Shown: positions 1-9,245 of the stretch, one piece after another
Layout of the letters: each line of letters starts with the position of its first letter
Position numbering within the stretch: position 1 is the stretch's first letter
Source of the DNA: UBA12077 sp963665525
GTDB taxonomy: Bacteria > Bacteroidota > Bacteroidia > Bacteroidales > UBA12077
Direction of reading: 5' to 3'
DNA length: 64,000 nt
Assembly (NCBI GenBank): GCA_963665525.1
Contig: OY762280.1
Coordinates: forward strand, 3,100,001 to 3,164,000
The notes under the pieces: generated by a model
Database searches by the model: none
What the model saw: only the letters and a program-made list of their open reading frames with translations
What the model was told of the DNA's origin: nothing
Position numbers and translations under genes: made by a program

Positions 1-787
1 GAGAACCTCCTTGAGTTGTATGTTGTCCGTTGACAAAGCTGTAATATTCTTCACCATACTGATTTCCATGTGTAATGGCTATCTCAATATCTTCACCTCT
101 TAAATGAATAATTGGATACAAACCTTCGGAACTCATATTATGATCTAAAAGATCACGTAATCCATTATCTGAATGATACTTTGTTCCGTTTAATTTGATT
201 GTTAATCCTGAATTTAAGAAAACATAGTTCTGGATTAGACTAACAACATATTCTTCTATGTAATGATAATCACCAAATATTTCTTTATCGGGAACGAAGG
301 AGGTTAATGTACCGTTTTTTTCTGTTGTTTTTTCTACTTTATCATCACTTACTACTTCACCATTGGTAAACTCAACACATTTCTTCTCACCCTCACGATA
401 CGCTTCAATTTTAAAGTTTGTTGATAATGCATTTACTGCTTTAATACCAACTCCGTTTAAACCAACCGACTTTTTAAATGCTTTAGAGTCATATTTTGCA
501 CCTGTATTCATTTTAGAAGCTACATCTTTCAGCTTACCTAATGGTATACCCCTTCCGTAATCCCTCACTTTAACATAATTATCGGTCATTTCAATATCAA
601 TAACCTTTCCAAATCCCATCATAAACTCATCGATGGAATTATCCATAACTTCTTTTAATAATACATAAATTCCATCATCCTGAGAAGATCCATCACCCAG
701 TTTCCCGATGTACATTCCCGGTCTTTTTCTAATGTGCTCTTTCCAATCTAATGTACGAATACTGTCTTCTGTATAATTTGCCGTCAT
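1..787 (-). CDS. parE: DNA topoisomerase IV subunit B, 5' part
   Basis: Reading the minus strand from the ATG at 787 gives 262 residues without a stop, running off the left edge. The product is the ATPase subunit of a type IIA topoisomerase that decatenates chromosomes with ParC. The GHKL ATP-binding fold is visible: WKEHIRKRPGMYIG near the start, the EVMDNSIDE Mg/ATP motif, VRDYGRGIP and LNGVGIKAVNALS. The DGSSQDDGIYVLLKE stretch is what I associate with the Bacteroidota TopoIV-type subunit rather than GyrB, but the distinguishing C-terminal part is outside the window. AGGTGAA lies just before the ATG. Confidence 0.85.
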   Translation of the reverse strand, partial: MTANYTEDSIRTLDWKEHIRKRPGMYIGKLGDGSSQDDGIYVLLKEVMDNSIDEFMMGFGKVIDIEMTDNYVKVRDYGRGIPLGKLKDVASKMNTGAKYDSKAFKKSVGLNGVGIKAVNALSTNFKIEAYREGEKKCVEFTNGEVVSDDKVEKTTEKNGTLTSFVPDKEIFGDYHYIEEYVVSLIQNYVFLNSGLTIKLNGTKYHSDNGLRDLLDHNMSSEGLYPIIHLRGEDIEIAITHGNQYGEEYYSFVNGQHTTQGGS

Positions 788-803
788 TTCACCTAATTTT
801 TCG

Positions 804-811
804 TAAATATA
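804..811 (-). promoter_or_regulatory. Possible -7 box for parE
   Basis: On the minus strand TATATTTA lies about 17 bases upstream of the parE ATG. It matches six to seven positions of the Bacteroidota -7 consensus TAnnTTTG. No clear -33 box is seen, so this is weak. Confidence 0.25.
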
Positions 812-941
812 ATTAAAAGAAAAGTCCCTGCTGAAATTGTTTATCAACAGCCCAACGCCTCAATTTGTTAATAATTCTAAAATCGTTACAAATTAAATAA
901 AATCCAACGAATAATGGTATGTTCAGGTTGTTGAAAAATTG

Positions 942-2744
942 TTAATCAGTGAAAATTCCCATCTGTTTCATTAACAATGATGCATTCATATTTTGTGTTA
1001 CACCTTGTCGAAGTTTATAATCGAACAATACTTTTTCATTATCAATTTCAACCTCAAAACACTTGTTTTTTATATTATCTGGATATTCCTTTTCTAGCTC
1101 ACATAATGTTAAATCGTGTGTAGCAACTATTCCTGTTGCTTGAAGTGTTAATAAGTGCTCTACAAATTTCCACGAACCTTTTGCTTTATCAACAGAATTA
1201 GTGCCTTTTAAGATTTCATCCAGTAATATAAATGTTGGCTTTCCTTCTTTAAGCTTCTCAATAATATATTTTAACCTTTTCAGTTCTGCATAAAAATACG
1301 ATTCGTTCTCTTTTAATGAATCTGCTGTTCGCATACCTGAAAACAGTTCCATAATTTGAAAATTAAACGATTTAGCGCAAACTGGCATTCCATTCATTGC
1401 AAGAATAAAATTTACTCCTACTGTTCTTAGGAATGTACTTTTTCCTGCCATATTTGCTCCTGTTATGATATCAATCTCACCTTTTTTGTTAATTATAAAA
1501 TCATTATTAACTCTTTTTGTTTGAGGAATTAATGGATGTCCCAGCTCTTCGGATTCAATAACAGTTTTATCTGTAATTTTCGGATAAATAAATTCTCTGT
1601 TGTTAAAGCTATAATTTGAAAAACTACAATATAGGTCTATTTCAGCAATAACCTTCACCCACTGTTTTACATTCTGACCATATTTTATTTTCCATTTTTC
1701 TAAACGCATTTGTGAGTATAAATCCCACATTAAGGTAGCATTTAGTATTACTCCTAGAAAAATATTCAATCTCGTATCAAAAGCATCAATAATCTTAATC
1801 AATTTTTTAAAAGCTGCTTGAGCATTCACTGCATCAGTCTTTAAATCCTTTTGCAATTTGATAAGAAAATCAGAAGAGAAATGCTCACCTTCGATAAGTT
1901 TAATAAGTTTCGAATAATTTTTTAGGATTCTAAGTTCCTCAGAAACTAAACTTTGCTCCCGATTAGTTTTTCTTAATAATAAACTCGCCACAACCAGTTG
2001 TAATATTGCAAATAAAATAACCCACGAATAATGAGAAATACCAACAATTAAAAGTCCTAAAAACGATATTGTAACAAGAGGAAGTAAGACTACTATAATT
2101 CTGTAGAATAAGCTTTTAATAAAATAAACAGGTTTATCAATCCAGTAATCAATCTTTTTATTGTCTTCTTTAGTAACAGGACATAAATAACCCGTAGCCA
2201 TAAAATTTTGACGCCATTCCAACTTTTTTACTAACTCTTGAATGGTATTTTGTTTATTTTCAATTTCTTCTTTAGTAGATTTTATGTTAGTTAATCTTTT
2301 AGTAAGTAACTCTCTACCTACCAATGTTGTTGTTCTATTTAAATACTGATATAAAGATCCTTCTCCAAATAAATCCAGATCATACGAATAAGGATGATCT
2401 CTATCAATAAAATCTTCACCGTTATAAAATGCTTTTAAGTTGTTTTTTAAAACCTCTAACTCTTCTTTATTAATCTTAGTCAAATTTTTAATAAAACTTA
2501 ATTGCTCCAATTGTTTTATATAGTAGATAACTAAGAAGATAAAAACTGCCAAAAAGAAGAATATTAACCCCAATCTAAAAATACTATATTCTTTTATTAT
2601 AAAAACGAAGCTAACAATAGCCAAAACAAATGCTAAGAACCTTGAAACACTTAAATAAATAAGTTTTGTTTTCAATTTAGCTTGCTCTAATCCAAAAATA
2701 TTTACTCTTTGTTGATATTCTTCACTTGGAAGTTTATTATCCAT
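942..2744 (-). CDS. Membrane-anchored MutS-family ATPase
   Basis: A 600-residue protein with a C-terminal MutS domain V ATPase: Walker A GANMAGKST at residues 429-437, Walker B FILLDEI near 515, and a His switch in VATHDLTLCE. There is no N-terminal mismatch-recognition domain. Two pairs of hydrophobic helices replace it, at about 30-74 and 208-257. It is therefore a MutS relative, common in Bacteroidota, and not the mismatch repair MutS; its role is not established. The start overlaps the upstream acyltransferase gene by 8 bases, so translation is likely coupled. Confidence 0.85.
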   Translation of the reverse strand: MDNKLPSEEYQQRVNIFGLEQAKLKTKLIYLSVSRFLAFVLAIVSFVFIIKEYSIFRLGLIFFFLAVFIFLVIYYIKQLEQLSFIKNLTKINKEELEVLKNNLKAFYNGEDFIDRDHPYSYDLDLFGEGSLYQYLNRTTTLVGRELLTKRLTNIKSTKEEIENKQNTIQELVKKLEWRQNFMATGYLCPVTKEDNKKIDYWIDKPVYFIKSLFYRIIVVLLPLVTISFLGLLIVGISHYSWVILFAILQLVVASLLLRKTNREQSLVSEELRILKNYSKLIKLIEGEHFSSDFLIKLQKDLKTDAVNAQAAFKKLIKIIDAFDTRLNIFLGVILNATLMWDLYSQMRLEKWKIKYGQNVKQWVKVIAEIDLYCSFSNYSFNNREFIYPKITDKTVIESEELGHPLIPQTKRVNNDFIINKKGEIDIITGANMAGKSTFLRTVGVNFILAMNGMPVCAKSFNFQIMELFSGMRTADSLKENESYFYAELKRLKYIIEKLKEGKPTFILLDEILKGTNSVDKAKGSWKFVEHLLTLQATGIVATHDLTLCELEKEYPDNIKNKCFEVEIDNEKVLFDYKLRQGVTQNMNASLLMKQMGIFTD

Positions 2745-3480
2745 TATAATTTAATTTTAATGTATTTAATTCTTCTTCCATGATCTGTCTTACCTTTCCA
2801 GATAATTCTTTTGTTTCCATTTCTTTAAATTCTGTATAAGGTATTTCATTTAATACTTTAACAATAACCTGATGCTTCCCTTTAAAAGTTCCGTTTGGAT
2901 ATACCAATTTTTGTCCTGTACCATATATAACAACAGGAACAATAGGCACCTGAGTATCTATGGCAAGTTTAAAAGCTCCTTCTTTAAAATTACCCAAATC
3001 GCCGGTTTTGGATCTTGTACCTTCCGGAAATATGGTTATTATGCATCCTTTACGAAGAACAGCCTCAGCATCAATAAGCATTTTTTTAATACTAGACTTA
3101 CTTGATCTTTGCAACTTAATATCTCCCTTTAAACGCATTAGCCAACCATAAAAAGGTATTTTAAATATCTCCGCTTTAGAAATCCATCGAAAAGGAACTC
3201 CAAGACGATACACTAACAGTATATCTTCTTGCGACTGATGATTGGCAACAATGATTTTAGCATTATTATTTAATTTTTCTTTTCCTTCTATTTTAACATC
3301 CCAACCCGGAACAAGCAAGGTAAATAAGCTTCCCCAAAAATTGGCCAAATAATGAAGAACGATTAATTTTTTATCAAATGGATAGCTTATTAACCACACT
3401 AAAGTAAAAACTGGGGATAGTACCAAAGTAACTACTATTACTAATACCCAAACATAAATTGAAAAAATAATCTTAGACAT
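2737..3480 (-). CDS. 1-acyl-sn-glycerol-3-phosphate acyltransferase (PlsC-like)
   Basis: 247 residues, the usual PlsC size. It would acylate lysophosphatidic acid to phosphatidic acid at the inner membrane. Motif I is NHQSQED (H81-x4-D86), which supplies the catalytic dyad, and motif III is FPEGTRS at 151-157. Two N-terminal membrane segments span about 5-35 and 42-58. It is the first gene of a two-gene unit with the membrane MutS relative. A second, larger acyltransferase lies at 24328-25680, so this is the more canonical of the two. Confidence 0.88.
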   Translation of the reverse strand: MSKIIFSIYVWVLVIVVTLVLSPVFTLVWLISYPFDKKLIVLHYLANFWGSLFTLLVPGWDVKIEGKEKLNNNAKIIVANHQSQEDILLVYRLGVPFRWISKAEIFKIPFYGWLMRLKGDIKLQRSSKSSIKKMLIDAEAVLRKGCIITIFPEGTRSKTGDLGNFKEGAFKLAIDTQVPIVPVVIYGTGQKLVYPNGTFKGKHQVIVKVLNEIPYTEFKEMETKELSGKVRQIMEEELNTLKLNYNG

Positions 3481-3648
3481 TTAGCATTTTTTTTCAAAAA
3501 TAATATTCTTTATAAAACTATCATTTAAATTAATTATTTGTTTTCTCTATAAATTAATTTCATTCTTGGTATATTTTTTGAATATTAACATTATACTTAT
3601 TAATTTCACAGCAGAATAAAATTATTATTTGAATAAAACTCACAAATT

Positions 3649-4206
3649 ATGAATATTAAAAATTTAATTATTGCAACGCTTGCATTATTTATGAGTTTAC
3701 CCCTTTTAGCTCAGGAAAGTGAAAAGCTTGATACAATATATAAACTTGGGCGAAAAAAGTTAGTTGTAGAGGTTAAAAACATTTCTTCCTCAACTGTTAG
3801 GTATACTGATCCAGAAACTGGTGAAACGGTAACTTTAGAAAGAAAACAAATTCAGAAGATTATTTTTAGCAATGGTAGAAAAGAGGTTTTTAATAAGCCG
3901 GTAATGATGATGGTTGATGAAGGTGACTGGAAAACAGTTATTATAACTGATCGTAAAAATGATGTTGAAGGATTATATGAACTTGGAAAAGTAGATGCTA
4001 AATCATCTGCCGGAAGCAGGAGTGCTAAATCAGCTAAAAAAAGTGCAACTATAAGACTTCAGAAAAAAGCTGCTAACCTGGGAGGTATGATTGTTCTGGT
4101 TACTAAAGAGCAATCTGTAGGCGGTTTTGGAGAACCACCAACCTATGAGATGGAAGGAATAGCTTATGGATATGAGCCTCCTAAAAAAGAAGAAACAGAA
4201 AATTAA
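3649..4206 (+). CDS. Secreted protein of unknown function, paralogue of 25724-26329
   Basis: 185 residues beginning with a classical Sec signal peptide (hydrophobic core LIIATLALFMSLPLLA, cleavage expected after LLAQ). I do not recognise a named family. The mature part starts with a short beta-rich segment in which a line of text like KLVVEVKNISSSTVRYTD is followed by KQIQKIIFSNGRKEV, suggesting a small beta-sandwich, then a basic SAGSRSAKSAKKSATIRLQKKAA stretch. The segments DVEGLYELGKVDAKS, SATIRLQKKAA and a final FGEPPTYEMEGIAYGY match the gene at 25724-26329 in order. The gene is monocistronic and ends at a shared terminator. Confidence 0.75.
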   Translation: MNIKNLIIATLALFMSLPLLAQESEKLDTIYKLGRKKLVVEVKNISSSTVRYTDPETGETVTLERKQIQKIIFSNGRKEVFNKPVMMMVDEGDWKTVIITDRKNDVEGLYELGKVDAKSSAGSRSAKSAKKSATIRLQKKAANLGGMIVLVTKEQSVGGFGEPPTYEMEGIAYGYEPPKKEETEN

Positions 4207-4212
4207 AATAAC

Positions 4213-4237
4213 AAAAGGAGCCTTAAGGCTCCTTTTT
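4213..4237. terminator. Bidirectional intrinsic terminator
   Basis: AAAAGGAGCC-TTAA-GGCTCCTTTTT: a perfect stem with A and T runs on its two sides, lying between two convergent genes. It would work on both strands. Confidence 0.9.
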
Positions 4238-4247
4238 ATTTTGTTGA

Positions 4248-5894
4248 CTATTTTTTAGCCTCTTCAAATCCTTGAATAAAAACAATATCTTTTGGTATTC
4301 GCTCTTTTTGTATTTTATATAGATCATTTAATAAATCATCTCTTATAAATCCCTTTTCATCAACCAATATTTTTGCTGCCTCATAATTTCCATCACCCTG
4401 AATAACTAAAATCTCTTCTGAGAACTTAAGCATTGCTTCTTTCATCTTATCAAAATTAATTTTATACTTTCCTGTTTTCTCATTACGTTCAAAAGCACCT
4501 AACTCTTCAAAATAATAAAATCGAATCATATTAGCTACCCCTTGATCATTTGAAATTCCAAAACGAACAGATCTAAAAACATCAGCCATATAAGTAACAT
4601 AATTATCCATCAAGTCGCCACCATTCATTTCTCCCATTTCGTAAAGCTTGGTCACAAAGAATAAGCTTAAAATATCGTTCTTACATTCTGCAATAATATT
4701 ATATTGTTCTTTTAGAGCATCTCGGACCGGGCCTTTGTTATTAACCGTATTTTTAATTCCTAAAGCACTTCCTACTTCATAGAACATTGTATTTTCAAAA
4801 AATGCTTTTGATGTTACGTGCTTTTGTTGCTCATCATCAATAAGTAATTTACTAATTGGAACTAAAATCTTCTCGAATTTGGCTTCCATTACATTCTTAA
4901 ATTGTAATTTCCGGCTACCAACTTTTAACTGAACCTGTCCATCGATAGGTAGTGTAATCGCAATCTTTTTACTTCCCGTATTCCAATATCCTGAACAATT
5001 AAGTACATCGTAAACCATAATATCGGATAACTCACCAGGAACTTCAGTTTTATATCTTGCCTCAACAGGTAAGTTTTGTTGTAAATATGGAAGCAATAAT
5101 GAATATTTTTCAAGATCTTTACTGGCTTGTTTGTTTTTAATTAATATCATTGACTGATAAGATGCTTTTGTATAATATAAACGATCTTCTGTATCTTCAA
5201 TAGGTCCAACAATAAAATCGATTATATTATCTTTCATCTCCATCCAGGCAATATCACTATCGTAAAATTTATCAGTAAGTAATGCCTCTGCACGTAAGTT
5301 AAGATATTTCTTAAACCCCTTGTCTTCACTTAGATTTGCTGCCTCTTTTAATAAATCAGCTATTTGAACTAATTTTTCATTATAAGCTTCAAAGTAAGGA
5401 ACTGTTTTTAAACTACCTAACTCATTTCTGCGAACAAGGGAATATGAACTATACTTTTCAAGGTCTTCAAACTCATCAAATTCCTGATATGACATATTTA
5501 CCGGATAAAAATTTGCTCCTTCAAACCGGTTAGGTACCCCCTCCACAAAAGGTTCCATACCATTTAACCTATCCCATGGTCCATAGTTTATCATAAAATA
5601 CCTTTTGATATTATCATCGGTAATCATACCCTTAATTTCGGTATGCTTTGAGCAAGTCTGCGCCCAGTAAAGTTCATCGATTAGATTAGCTGCTTCGAAT
5701 AAGAGTGGAAGCATTTTCTTCTGATTTTCAGTTAGAATACTTAAATCAGTTTCTAGTTTTACATCGGCGTAATTAGCTAAGAGTTTTTCAATTTTTGTTT
5801 GCGGTTTTGGCTCTTCTTTTTTGTTTTTTTGCGCGCACTGCACAAATACAAAAGAGATTAAAATAATACCGACGATTATGAATTTCCTTTGCAT
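4248..5894 (-). CDS. M49 (dipeptidyl peptidase III)-like lipoprotein lacking the zinc-binding histidines
   Basis: 548 residues, matching the short bacterial branch of the M49 peptidases. A lipoprotein signal ends at FVQC with Cys20 as the lipid anchor, so it sits on the envelope. Fold-specific segments are present, including GYWNTGSKKIAITLPID (around 302-318) and ALGIKNTVNNKGPVRDALKE (377-395). The short-branch zinc motif HExxH is here Y372-E-V-G-S376, so both histidine ligands are gone, while the general-base Glu373 stays. The second motif, EExKAD in relatives, reads AECKND (402-407) and keeps the presumed third ligand Glu403. On present knowledge it cannot bind zinc normally and is probably a binding protein or pseudo-enzyme. 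The reading frame is intact. Confidence 0.75.
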   Translation of the reverse strand: MQRKFIIVGIILISFVFVQCAQKNKKEEPKPQTKIEKLLANYADVKLETDLSILTENQKKMLPLLFEAANLIDELYWAQTCSKHTEIKGMITDDNIKRYFMINYGPWDRLNGMEPFVEGVPNRFEGANFYPVNMSYQEFDEFEDLEKYSSYSLVRRNELGSLKTVPYFEAYNEKLVQIADLLKEAANLSEDKGFKKYLNLRAEALLTDKFYDSDIAWMEMKDNIIDFIVGPIEDTEDRLYYTKASYQSMILIKNKQASKDLEKYSLLLPYLQQNLPVEARYKTEVPGELSDIMVYDVLNCSGYWNTGSKKIAITLPIDGQVQLKVGSRKLQFKNVMEAKFEKILVPISKLLIDDEQQKHVTSKAFFENTMFYEVGSALGIKNTVNNKGPVRDALKEQYNIIAECKNDILSLFFVTKLYEMGEMNGGDLMDNYVTYMADVFRSVRFGISNDQGVANMIRFYYFEELGAFERNEKTGKYKINFDKMKEAMLKFSEEILVIQGDGNYEAAKILVDEKGFIRDDLLNDLYKIQKERIPKDIVFIQGFEEAKK

Positions 5895-6058
5895 AATTTT
5901 GGGTTTTTAGGTTATATAATTACTCTAACTATCGTAAATAGAGAGTTGAAAATAACTCAATTAAATATACGAAAATATCAAACCATAATCAACTTATTTT
6001 GTAAATAAGCTAACGATTCACATGCATATAAGGCTGAATTTTAACCGTTTAAAAAAAA

Positions 6059-7042
6059 CTAAAACAAAGCAGAAATAAATTCATTTTTAGTTACATCATG
6101 AAAATATTGATCGATTTGGATATCCTGAAGAACCATTCTAAGGGTATCTTCTTTGTGCTGTTTATACACTAAAGCCTCTTCTATATTGGATATGTCATGT
6201 TGATTAAAGAAATCACCATATATTTTAATATTCTTGATAATACCTTTTTCAATATTCATTTGTATTTCTATACTCCCACCTTTTGTTTTGATCAGCTTCT
6301 CGAAGTTATATTTTGGTGAATAGCCATAATTCCATTCCCAGCTTGCGTACTTTTCTTTTGCTAATTTATTTATTTCGGCAAGATCATGTTCTGAATAATT
6401 GTAAATACTACTATTCTCATTAGTTTTCATAATGTAATCCAGGATTTCATCATGAAATTCCAGCACTGTCATTTCTTTTACCAAATAATCGCTTATATTA
6501 GTTACCCGGCTTCTTACTGATTTTACTCCTTTATCTTGATATTTTAAAGGATTTACTCTTAATGCCTTTGATAAATCGGCCATCTTCGAAGAAAAAAGTA
6601 AAGTCCCGTGATGCAGTACTCTTTTCTTAAAAACATGTTCTGCATTGCCAGAAACTTTCTTCCCATCAATCATAATATCATTTCGCCCCTCAAATTTTGC
6701 ATCAACTCCTAACTTATGTAATACATCAATTATGGGTTTGGTATATTTTTTAAAATCTACCAAATTGCTATCTTCATTTACGTTCTGGATAAAAGTAAAA
6801 TTCAAATTACCCAGATCATGAAATACAGCACCTCCACCTGAAAGTCGTCTAACAACATCAATCTTATGCTCTTTCACATATTCATGATTTATTTCGGCCA
6901 TAGTATTTTGATGCTTACCAACAATAATGGAAGGTTTATTACGCCAAAGCATAAAACAATTTTCCTTAAAATTTCTTAAGACATATTCTTCGGCCGCTAA
7001 ATTAAAATACGGGTCGGTATTGATATTCTGAATACAAATCAT
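6059..7042 (-). CDS. lplA: Lipoate--protein ligase A
   Basis: 327 residues. LplA adenylates free lipoate and attaches it to lysines of 2-oxoacid dehydrogenase E2 and GcvH proteins. The signature RRLSGGGAVFHDLGNLNFTF holds the lipoyl-AMP loop, NDIMIDGKKVSGNAEH holds the catalytic lysine, and a C-terminal accessory domain follows (about 245-327). It is the last gene of the hpt-adk-obg-PAP2 run, 36 bases after its neighbour. The window also carries lipA and lipB, so both scavenging and de novo routes exist. No hairpin terminator is visible after the stop. Confidence 0.92.
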   Translation of the reverse strand: MICIQNINTDPYFNLAAEEYVLRNFKENCFMLWRNKPSIIVGKHQNTMAEINHEYVKEHKIDVVRRLSGGGAVFHDLGNLNFTFIQNVNEDSNLVDFKKYTKPIIDVLHKLGVDAKFEGRNDIMIDGKKVSGNAEHVFKKRVLHHGTLLFSSKMADLSKALRVNPLKYQDKGVKSVRSRVTNISDYLVKEMTVLEFHDEILDYIMKTNENSSIYNYSEHDLAEINKLAKEKYASWEWNYGYSPKYNFEKLIKTKGGSIEIQMNIEKGIIKNIKIYGDFFNQHDISNIEEALVYKQHKEDTLRMVLQDIQIDQYFHDVTKNEFISALF

Positions 7043-7078
7043 GGTTTGGTTGATTTTGGTTTTACTCCAAACAATAAT

Positions 7079-7660
7079 CTATTTAAAATGTTTAGAGAGT
7101 CTTCGTAAAGTCAGATTATGCCCCCAGTAAGTAAAGTATCCTATTAAAATTCCTAAAGCAGCACCACCAAGAATATCGAATGGAAAATGAACTCCTAAAT
7201 AAATTCTACTATATGAAACCACTGATGCCCAAACTATAATGAAACTTGTGAAGTTTCTGTTTTGAAATAACCTCGATAAAAAAAGTGCTATGGCAAAAGT
7301 ATTTGCTGCATGAGAAGAAACAAAGCCGTACTTACCTCCACATTTACTATTTACTAAATGAACAATATTTTCTAATTCAGGAGTATGACACGGGCGAAAT
7401 CTTTGAAAAACTTCCTTAAATGCATGCACCGATATTTGATCTGCAAGAGTTACAGTAATAGCCACAAAAATTAAGGTAATTATTGCCTTCCAACGAAATT
7501 TATAAATTATAAATCCAACAATAATTGCATACATCGGAATCCAAGATTTTGAACCTGAGATCCACCACATGACTTTATCCCAGAATGGAGAATTAATATC
7601 ATTAAAAAATAAGAATAGCTCAAAATCAATATTTTTTAAAAACTCTAACATACGTAACAA
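7079..7660 (-). CDS. PAP2-family phosphatase, integral membrane
   Basis: 193 residues with about five membrane helices. The three PAP2 phosphatase motifs are present: KEVFQRFRP (KxxxxxxRP type), the SSHAAN variant of PSGH, and SRIYLGVHFPFDILGG (SRx5Hx3D). Such enzymes dephosphorylate lipid phosphates, for example phosphatidic acid, phosphatidylglycerol phosphate or undecaprenyl pyrophosphate, on the outer face of the inner membrane. The substrate cannot be read from the sequence. Only 3 bases separate it from obg upstream. Confidence 0.85.
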   Translation of the reverse strand: MLRMLEFLKNIDFELFLFFNDINSPFWDKVMWWISGSKSWIPMYAIIVGFIIYKFRWKAIITLIFVAITVTLADQISVHAFKEVFQRFRPCHTPELENIVHLVNSKCGGKYGFVSSHAANTFAIALFLSRLFQNRNFTSFIIVWASVVSYSRIYLGVHFPFDILGGAALGILIGYFTYWGHNLTLRRLSKHFK

Positions 7661-7663
7661 GTT

Positions 7664-8650
7664 TTATACAAGATTTACCCAAATTAAATCTTTTAATTCT
7701 TGAATTCCTTTCTGTGTAACAGAAGAAATAAATAAATGAGGAACATCTGGTAAGTCTTTCTTTATTTCCTGAATTAACTCATCATCAAGCATGTCTGATT
7801 TTGTAATGGCCAAAATTCGTTTTTTATCTAATAACTCGGGATTATATTTTTCCAATTCAGATAGTAAGGTTTTATATTCGTTATGAATATCATCGGTATC
7901 ACAAGGAACCATAAAAAGTAACATCGAATTACGTTCGATATGTCTTAGAAACCTTAAACCCAGACCCTTTCCCTCGTGTGCTCCTTCAATAATCCCAGGA
8001 ATATCGGCCATAACAAAGGATTGCATATCGCGATATTGCACTATTCCAAGATTAGGAACCAATGTAGTAAAAGGATAATCTGCAATTTTTGGTTTTGCTG
8101 CAGATACTACTGATAATAAAGTTGATTTTCCTGCATTTGGAAAACCCACTAATCCAACATCTGCAAGTATTTTTAGTTCGAGAATAAACCAACCTTCTAT
8201 TCCATCTTCACCCGGTTGTGCATAACGTGGTGTTTGATTTGTTGCTGATTTAAAATGTGTATTACCTAGTCCTCCACGACCTCCTTTAAGCAAGGTTTTT
8301 TCTTCCTGATCTTCCGTAATTTCAAAAAGTACCTCTTCTGTTTCTGCATCTTTTGCAATAGTCCCTAATGGTACTTCAACAATCACATCATTCCCGTCGG
8401 CTCCTGTTCGTTGAGCACTTCCTCCAGCCTCTCCGCTGGTTGCAAATATGTGTTTCTTAAATTTTAAATGTAATAAAGTCCAAAGCTGGGCATTCCCCTT
8501 TAAAATGATATGTCCTCCACGACCTCCATCACCTCCATCAGGACCTCCTTTGGCTACAAACTTTTCGCGGTGCAAGTGTGGAGATCCTGCTCCTCCTTTA
8601 CCCGAGCGAAAAAATATTTTTACATAATCAACAAAGTTCGACCCTGACAT
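7664..8650 (-). CDS. obg: GTPase Obg/CgtA
   Basis: 328 residues: an N-terminal glycine-rich Obg fold (about 1-160, with repeated GG(R/D)GG turns), then a G domain with GFPNAGKST (G1), DIPGIIEGAHEGKGLG (G3) and a TKSD G4 motif. The OCT domain found in Gram-positive Obg is absent, as is usual in this phylum. Obg binds the 50S subunit and takes part in ribosome assembly and stringent control. Its ATG directly abuts the adk stop codon, so the two are co-translated. Confidence 0.95.
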   Translation of the reverse strand: MSGSNFVDYVKIFFRSGKGGAGSPHLHREKFVAKGGPDGGDGGRGGHIILKGNAQLWTLLHLKFKKHIFATSGEAGGSAQRTGADGNDVIVEVPLGTIAKDAETEEVLFEITEDQEEKTLLKGGRGGLGNTHFKSATNQTPRYAQPGEDGIEGWFILELKILADVGLVGFPNAGKSTLLSVVSAAKPKIADYPFTTLVPNLGIVQYRDMQSFVMADIPGIIEGAHEGKGLGLRFLRHIERNSMLLFMVPCDTDDIHNEYKTLLSELEKYNPELLDKKRILAITKSDMLDDELIQEIKKDLPDVPHLFISSVTQKGIQELKDLIWVNLV

Positions 8651-9226
8651 TTATTTATGTTTTTCAATTACTGTACAAATCTTATCAAAGATAACATCTA
8701 TTTCGCCAAATCCATCAACGGATTCATATTTTCCTAAGGATTTATAAAAATCAATAATCTGTTTTGTTCTATCGTTATAGATTCCTATTCGTTTTTTAAT
8801 GATATCTTCTTTTCTATCGTCTGGTCTGCCTGATTCTTTTGCTCTGGCAACTAAACGTTCTACTAACTCACTTTCTTCAACTTCTAAAGAAATCATGACG
8901 TTTACATCACCATTGTACTTAGATAAAATAGAAGGAAATAATTCTGCCTGAAATGTAGTTCTTGGAAATCCATCAAAAATAAATCCATTCGAATTTTTAT
9001 ACCGATCTAGTTCATTCTGGATAATTTTAATGGCCATTTCATCGGTAACGTAATTACCATCATCAATTAATTTCTGCGCTTCAATTCCCAAATAACTTTG
9101 AGCTTTTATTTCCCTACGTAAAATATCTCCGGTCGAAATATGAACTAAATTATATTTGTCAATTATTTTCTGCGACTGCGTACCTTTTCCTGCACCCGGA
9201 GGACCAAACAAAACAATATTCAACAT
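8651..9226 (-). CDS. adk: Adenylate kinase
   Basis: 191 residues, the short form with no zinc-type lid. It converts ATP and AMP to two ADP. The P-loop is GPPGAGKGT at residues 8-16, the AMP-binding part reads STGDILRREI, FDGFPRT holds the conserved Arg, and RPDDRKEDIIKKR forms the lid and following helix. It lies between hpt and obg in a purine/ribosome run; 19 bases separate it from hpt. Confidence 0.95.
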   Translation of the reverse strand: MLNIVLFGPPGAGKGTQSQKIIDKYNLVHISTGDILRREIKAQSYLGIEAQKLIDDGNYVTDEMAIKIIQNELDRYKNSNGFIFDGFPRTTFQAELFPSILSKYNGDVNVMISLEVEESELVERLVARAKESGRPDDRKEDIIKKRIGIYNDRTKQIIDFYKSLGKYESVDGFGEIDVIFDKICTVIEKHK

Positions 9227-9245
9227 GAAATTCTATGAAAATTAA

